NCBI GenBank assembly: GCA_021160885.1
Contig: JAGHBR010000010.1
Span: forward strand, 1 to 9,628
Reading direction: 5' to 3'
Source: Caldisericaceae bacterium
GTDB taxonomy: Bacteria; Calditrichota; Calditrichia; Calditrichales; Calditrichaceae
Length of the DNA stretch: 9,628 nucleotides
The position numbers and the translations under genes are program-made. Shown here one piece after another: positions 7,041 through 9,628 of this stretch; the stretch's first letter is position 1, and each line of letters begins with the position of its first letter. The notes below the pieces were generated by a model that saw nothing but the letters and a program-made list of their open reading frames with translations, did no database searches and was not told where the DNA came from.

Positions 7041-7559
7041 TTATGCTTTTTCAATTAAGAACAAAACCTGATTAAATTCAACCGGCTGGGCGTTTTCAAC
7101 CAGGATGTCCACAATTTTACCGTTTACTTCAGATTCAATTTCGTTCATCAGTTTCATGGCTTCAATAATGCAGAGTGTTTGGCCTACAGCAACGGTTTGA
7201 CCAATTTCTACGTAAGGATCAGCATCAGGTGAGGGAGCGCGGTAAAACGTACCAACCATGGGCGAACGAACTTCTACAATGTTTTTTCCTGGCGCAGATT
7301 CAGCCTTTTCAGCAGGTGCTGCTTCTTCTTTTACAGGTACTGGTTGTTCCTGGACCTGTGGTAATGCCTGCTGGGCCACCTGTTGCGCCGGCATCATGGG
7401 CATGGCCTGAGTGTAGGCAGGCATGACAACTGTTTCACCATTTTTTGAAGGGAAACGTTTGGTTATGCGTAATTTTTTGCCTTCTTCTTCTATTTCAATT
7501 TCACTAATGTCAGAAGTTTCAACGATTTTAATGAGTTGTCTTACTTCTTTTAAATCCAT
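7041..7559 (-). CDS. accB: acetyl-CoA carboxylase biotin carboxyl carrier protein (BCCP)
   Basis: AccB carries the biotin that is carboxylated by AccC and then delivers carbon dioxide to acetyl-CoA through AccAD, the first committed step of fatty acid synthesis. The 172-aa product has the typical N-terminal segment (MDLKEVRQLIKIVETSDISE), a flexible linker rich in Pro, Ala and Gln (about 47-92), and a C-terminal biotinyl domain with SPMVGTFYRAPSPD at 99-112 and EAMKLMNEIE with biotinyl Lys136. The BCCP 'thumb' (APSPDADPYVEIGQ) is present. The start is the ATG at 7559, preceded by AGGAGG 4 nt away. An upstream in-frame ATG at 7583 has no ribosome site and would add eight atypical residues. A possible promoter lies just upstream and a strong terminator follows, so accB may be expressed alone. 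Its usual partner accC is about 3.1 kb downstream. Confidence 0.96.
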   Translation of the reverse strand: MDLKEVRQLIKIVETSDISEIEIEEEGKKLRITKRFPSKNGETVVMPAYTQAMPMMPAQQVAQQALPQVQEQPVPVKEEAAPAEKAESAPGKNIVEVRSPMVGTFYRAPSPDADPYVEIGQTVAVGQTLCIIEAMKLMNEIESEVNGKIVDILVENAQPVEFNQVLFLIEKA

Positions 7560-7563
7560 CTCG

Positions 7564-7569
7564 CCTCCT
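7564..7569 (-). promoter_or_regulatory. ribosome binding site of accB
   Basis: AGGAGG on the minus strand sits 4 nt before the ATG at 7559. It selects this start over the in-frame ATG at 7583, whose upstream bases (AATAGCCCA) show no Shine-Dalgarno match. Confidence 0.75.
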
Positions 7570-7604
7570 AATTTACTTTCCATTGGGCTATTATTAAAAA
7601 TCTA

Positions 7605-7633
7605 AATATATAGTTTTCTGCCTGTACAAGCAA
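7605..7633 (-). promoter_or_regulatory. possible sigma70-type promoter for accB
   Basis: On the minus strand TTGCTT (7628-7633) and TATATT (7605-7610) are separated by exactly 17 nt. The -10 matches 5 of 6 consensus bases, the -35 only 3 of 6. It lies in the 70 nt between the amidohydrolase stop and accB and would start RNA about 40 nt before the accB ATG. The region is AT-rich, so a chance match is possible. Confidence 0.35.
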
Positions 7634-7653
7634 TTAATTTATTGGACTGACTT

Positions 7654-8514
7654 TCAATAATTTTTATTTTGCTCGGCAATTCGTTTAAACTCGTATTGTA
7701 AAAGTTCAAAATTTTCTTCTTTTAAAAGCTGCGTGTTAACCCGGGCGTGTTTTAATTCCAACAAATTAATTTCGGCATGAAGATTAAATTCCTCAAAATA
7801 AGGAGCCTGTACCAAAGACAGCCCCGAAGGATGAATGATCTCTGAACCGCCCCAAAAGGTTACGCCTTCTTCCACCCCTACTCTGTTAGCAAATACGATG
7901 AAAGAAGTGGTAAAAACGGCCATTGAGTGATTTAAGGTTTCCCAGACCTGAACATTTTGCGGTTTTTCGTTTTCATTAATCCCACGGGCTACACCCGCAG
8001 CAGAAACAATGATGATGGAAGCGCCGTCATGAGCCAAAATCAAGCTGGATGTTGGATGCCACATGTCTTCGCAAATCAAAAGGCCTATTTTGCCAAAAGG
8101 GCTGTCAAAAGCCCGGATACGCGTACCGGCATTAAAATAACGCTTTTCTTCGAACAGGCTGTAGGTAGGCAGGTAAACCTTTCGATGCCTGGCAATAATT
8201 TCCCCTTTGTAAAAGACAACCTGGGTATTAAAAAATTCGAATTTGTCGCCTAATTCTACCAGTCCTACATCAATGGCAATATGCTCACTTAATTGACGCA
8301 GTTTGTCCAATTTTTTATCGTCAATGTGCAAAGCTACGTCTACAACTGCATCCCGTAAAAAATAACCGCTTAGGCTCAGCTCCGGAAAAACGATTAACTG
8401 GCTTTTCTGCTCAATGGCTTCTTCAATAGCCTGATAGTGTTTTCCCAGATTTCGATCCATGTCGGCCAACACACAATTTTGTTGAGCAATGGTCAATTTT
8501 AGACTATTGGTCAT
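7654..8514 (-). CDS. nitrilase-superfamily carbon-nitrogen hydrolase
   Basis: This is a predicted cytosolic amidohydrolase of 286 aa, the normal size for a single-domain nitrilase-fold enzyme. The catalytic triad is complete: Glu45 in VFPELSLSGY, Lys112 in HRKVYLP and Cys148 in LLICEDMWHP, with the second structural Glu at 122 or 123 (FEEKRYF). The PELSLSGY and ICEDMW motifs are close to those of the glutaminase domain of glutamine-dependent NAD+ synthetase, but no synthetase domain follows: the frame ends at 7654. It could be a stand-alone amidase (omega-amidase, carbamoylputrescine amidase-like or related); the substrate cannot be read from sequence. The start ATG at 8514 has GGAGAA 4 nt upstream. 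It follows the UPF0210 gene by 12 nt and probably shares its transcript. No cysteine or lysine of the triad is missing. Confidence 0.9.
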   Translation of the reverse strand: MTNSLKLTIAQQNCVLADMDRNLGKHYQAIEEAIEQKSQLIVFPELSLSGYFLRDAVVDVALHIDDKKLDKLRQLSEHIAIDVGLVELGDKFEFFNTQVVFYKGEIIARHRKVYLPTYSLFEEKRYFNAGTRIRAFDSPFGKIGLLICEDMWHPTSSLILAHDGASIIIVSAAGVARGINENEKPQNVQVWETLNHSMAVFTTSFIVFANRVGVEEGVTFWGGSEIIHPSGLSLVQAPYFEEFNLHAEINLLELKHARVNTQLLKEENFELLQYEFKRIAEQNKNY

Positions 8515-8526
8515 TCGTTCTCCGTA

Positions 8527-9628
8527 TTAATTTCTCAATCCCCGGGAAGGAGCCGGAAACTGCCCTCCTCTGTTGACAAAAATGGAATTCCGTAAATTTG
8601 AGACTGGCATAATGGGGGCTTTACCTAATAAACCACCGTAATCAACCATCTCGCCGGCTTGTTTGCCGGGCACAGGAATAATTCGCACAGCCGTTGTTTT
8701 ATTGTTCATAATACCAATGGCGCATTCGTCCAAAATGATGCCGGCAATGGTTTCGGCGCTTGTTTCACCGGGAACGGCAATCATGTCCAGGCCAACACTG
8801 CACACGCTGGTCATGGCTTCCAATTTTTCAATCGTAATATGCTCTTTTTCAACGGCGTCAATCATCCCAGCGTCTTCGCTTACCGGAATAAAAGCGCCGC
8901 TCATGCCGCCCACATGTGAAGAAGCCATCATTCCCCCGCGCTTTACTGAATCCGTTAGCAGAGCGAGAGCAGCCGTGGTGCCAGGTGCGCCTACATCTTC
9001 TAAGCCCATGGCTTTCAGAATGTCTGCTACCGAATCGCCCTCCAGTGGCGTGGGGGCCAAAGAAATATCCACAATGCCAAAACGCACATCTTGCAATTCG
9101 GCCACCCGTTTTCCAATGAATTCTCCAGCGCGCGTAATTTTAAAAGCCATGCGCCGAATGCGGTCGCTTAACCGTGCAATATCAAGATCTTCAGGCGCTT
9201 CTTTGATAGCCCTCAGGATGACACCAGGGCCGCTAATACCCACATTCACCACCACTTCTGGTTCAGAAACACCGTGAAAAGCTCCGGCAATAAACGGATT
9301 GTCTTCGGGCACATTGGCAAAAACCACCAATTTGGCGCAACCGATGGCCTCTCGGTCGGCAGTTAAAAGCGCGGTTTCTTTAACAACCTGGCCCATCATC
9401 TTAACCGCTTCCATGTTAATACCCGCTTTGGTAGTGGCGACATTAACGGAGGAACAAACATGTTTTGTGCCGGCCAGGGCCTGCGGAATGGATTGAATAA
9501 AGGCCTTTTCGCCTCTGGAACATCCTTTTTGCACTAAAGCAGAATAGCCGCCTAAATAGTCGATGCCCAGCTCGGTGGCTGCTTTGTCTAACACCTGGGC
9601 GACTTCTACCATATCTTCCTGTCGAAAG
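8527..9628 (-). CDS. UPF0210/DUF711 ('PFL family') protein, N-terminus beyond the window
   Basis: This is the C-terminal 366 or so residues of a conserved protein family of unknown biochemical function (UPF0210, DUF711), whose complete members are about 450 aa. Recognisable family segments include GGYSALVQKGCSRGEKAFIQ, VCSSVNVATTKAGINM, VVFANVPEDNPFIAGAFHG, GIVDISLAPTPLEGDSVADI, GGMSGAFIPVSEDAGMI, SVGLDMIAVPG and the C-terminal GGQFPAPSRGLRN. The reading frame stays open to the window edge: the in-frame ATG at 9612 is an internal Met, because family homology continues upstream of it and about 85-90 residues of a normal N-terminus are missing. Members are often encoded next to a small ACT-domain protein (UPF0237), which would lie outside this window. 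The stop is 12 nt before the amidohydrolase start, suggesting an operon. Family assignment is strong; function is open. Confidence 0.93.
   Translation of the reverse strand, partial: FRQEDMVEVAQVLDKAATELGIDYLGGYSALVQKGCSRGEKAFIQSIPQALAGTKHVCSSVNVATTKAGINMEAVKMMGQVVKETALLTADREAIGCAKLVVFANVPEDNPFIAGAFHGVSEPEVVVNVGISGPGVILRAIKEAPEDLDIARLSDRIRRMAFKITRAGEFIGKRVAELQDVRFGIVDISLAPTPLEGDSVADILKAMGLEDVGAPGTTAALALLTDSVKRGGMMASSHVGGMSGAFIPVSEDAGMIDAVEKEHITIEKLEAMTSVCSVGLDMIAVPGETSAETIAGIILDECAIGIMNNKTTAVRIIPVPGKQAGEMVDYGGLLGKAPIMPVSNLRNSIFVNRGGQFPAPSRGLRN

Noticed and set aside
8663..9277. 204-codon open frame on the plus strand
   Set aside because: It lies wholly antisense to the well-conserved UPF0210 gene and its translation has no recognisable domain; it is a shadow of that gene's codon usage.
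1..9628. CRISPR arrays, tRNA or rRNA genes, insertion sequences, prophage genes
   Set aside because: No regularly spaced direct repeats, cloverleaf-like segments, transposase motifs or terminal inverted repeats were seen on either strand by eye.

Overview
The window comes from a bacterium with an outer membrane. It carries a predicted lipoprotein with a Leu after the acylated Cys, a two-membrane-span sensor kinase with a periplasmic-type domain, and discrete AccB and AccC subunits. Base composition is moderately AT-rich and Shine-Dalgarno sites are strong (AGGAGG type). Two genes (the kinase and accC) start at TTG. The style fits a Calditrichota/Bacteroidota-like or other FCB-type lineage, but that placement is an impression from sequence texture and was not tested. 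All eight convincing genes lie on the minus strand, so the transcription order is from high to low coordinates.

Upstream block (9628 to 7654): a UPF0210/DUF711 ('PFL family') protein, cut by the window edge at its N-terminus, is followed 12 nt later by a nitrilase-superfamily amidohydrolase with an intact Glu-Lys-Cys triad. They look co-transcribed.

Central block (7583 to 2128): accB (biotin carboxyl carrier) has a possible promoter just upstream and a good intrinsic terminator just downstream (hairpin plus T7). After it comes a tightly packed run: sensor histidine kinase, response regulator with a GGDDF-type GGDEF domain, coiled-coil lipoprotein, accC (biotin carboxylase) and gcvH (lipoyl carrier). 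The kinase and regulator overlap by 8 nt, the regulator and lipoprotein by 26 nt; the lipoprotein and accC are 8 nt apart, with the lipoprotein stop touching the accC ribosome binding site; accC and gcvH are 24 nt apart. The usual accB-accC pair is therefore split by a three-gene envelope-signalling module, and accC appears to be expressed with that module. This is the most unusual feature of the window.

Downstream block (2127 to 102): a 232-nt intergenic stretch holds a strong palindromic hairpin (possible gcvH terminator or dispersed repeat) and a second inverted repeat. Then comes a CPA1-type cation:proton antiporter with a cytosolic TrkA/RCK-like regulatory region. No RNA genes, CRISPR arrays, insertion sequences or phage genes were seen.

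Functionally the window joins the first step of fatty acid synthesis (AccB, AccC), one-carbon/lipoate metabolism (GcvH), an envelope-sensing two-component system that probably touches c-di-GMP or GTP signalling, and ion homeostasis. A link between envelope sensing and acetyl-CoA carboxylase supply is an inference from gene order only.
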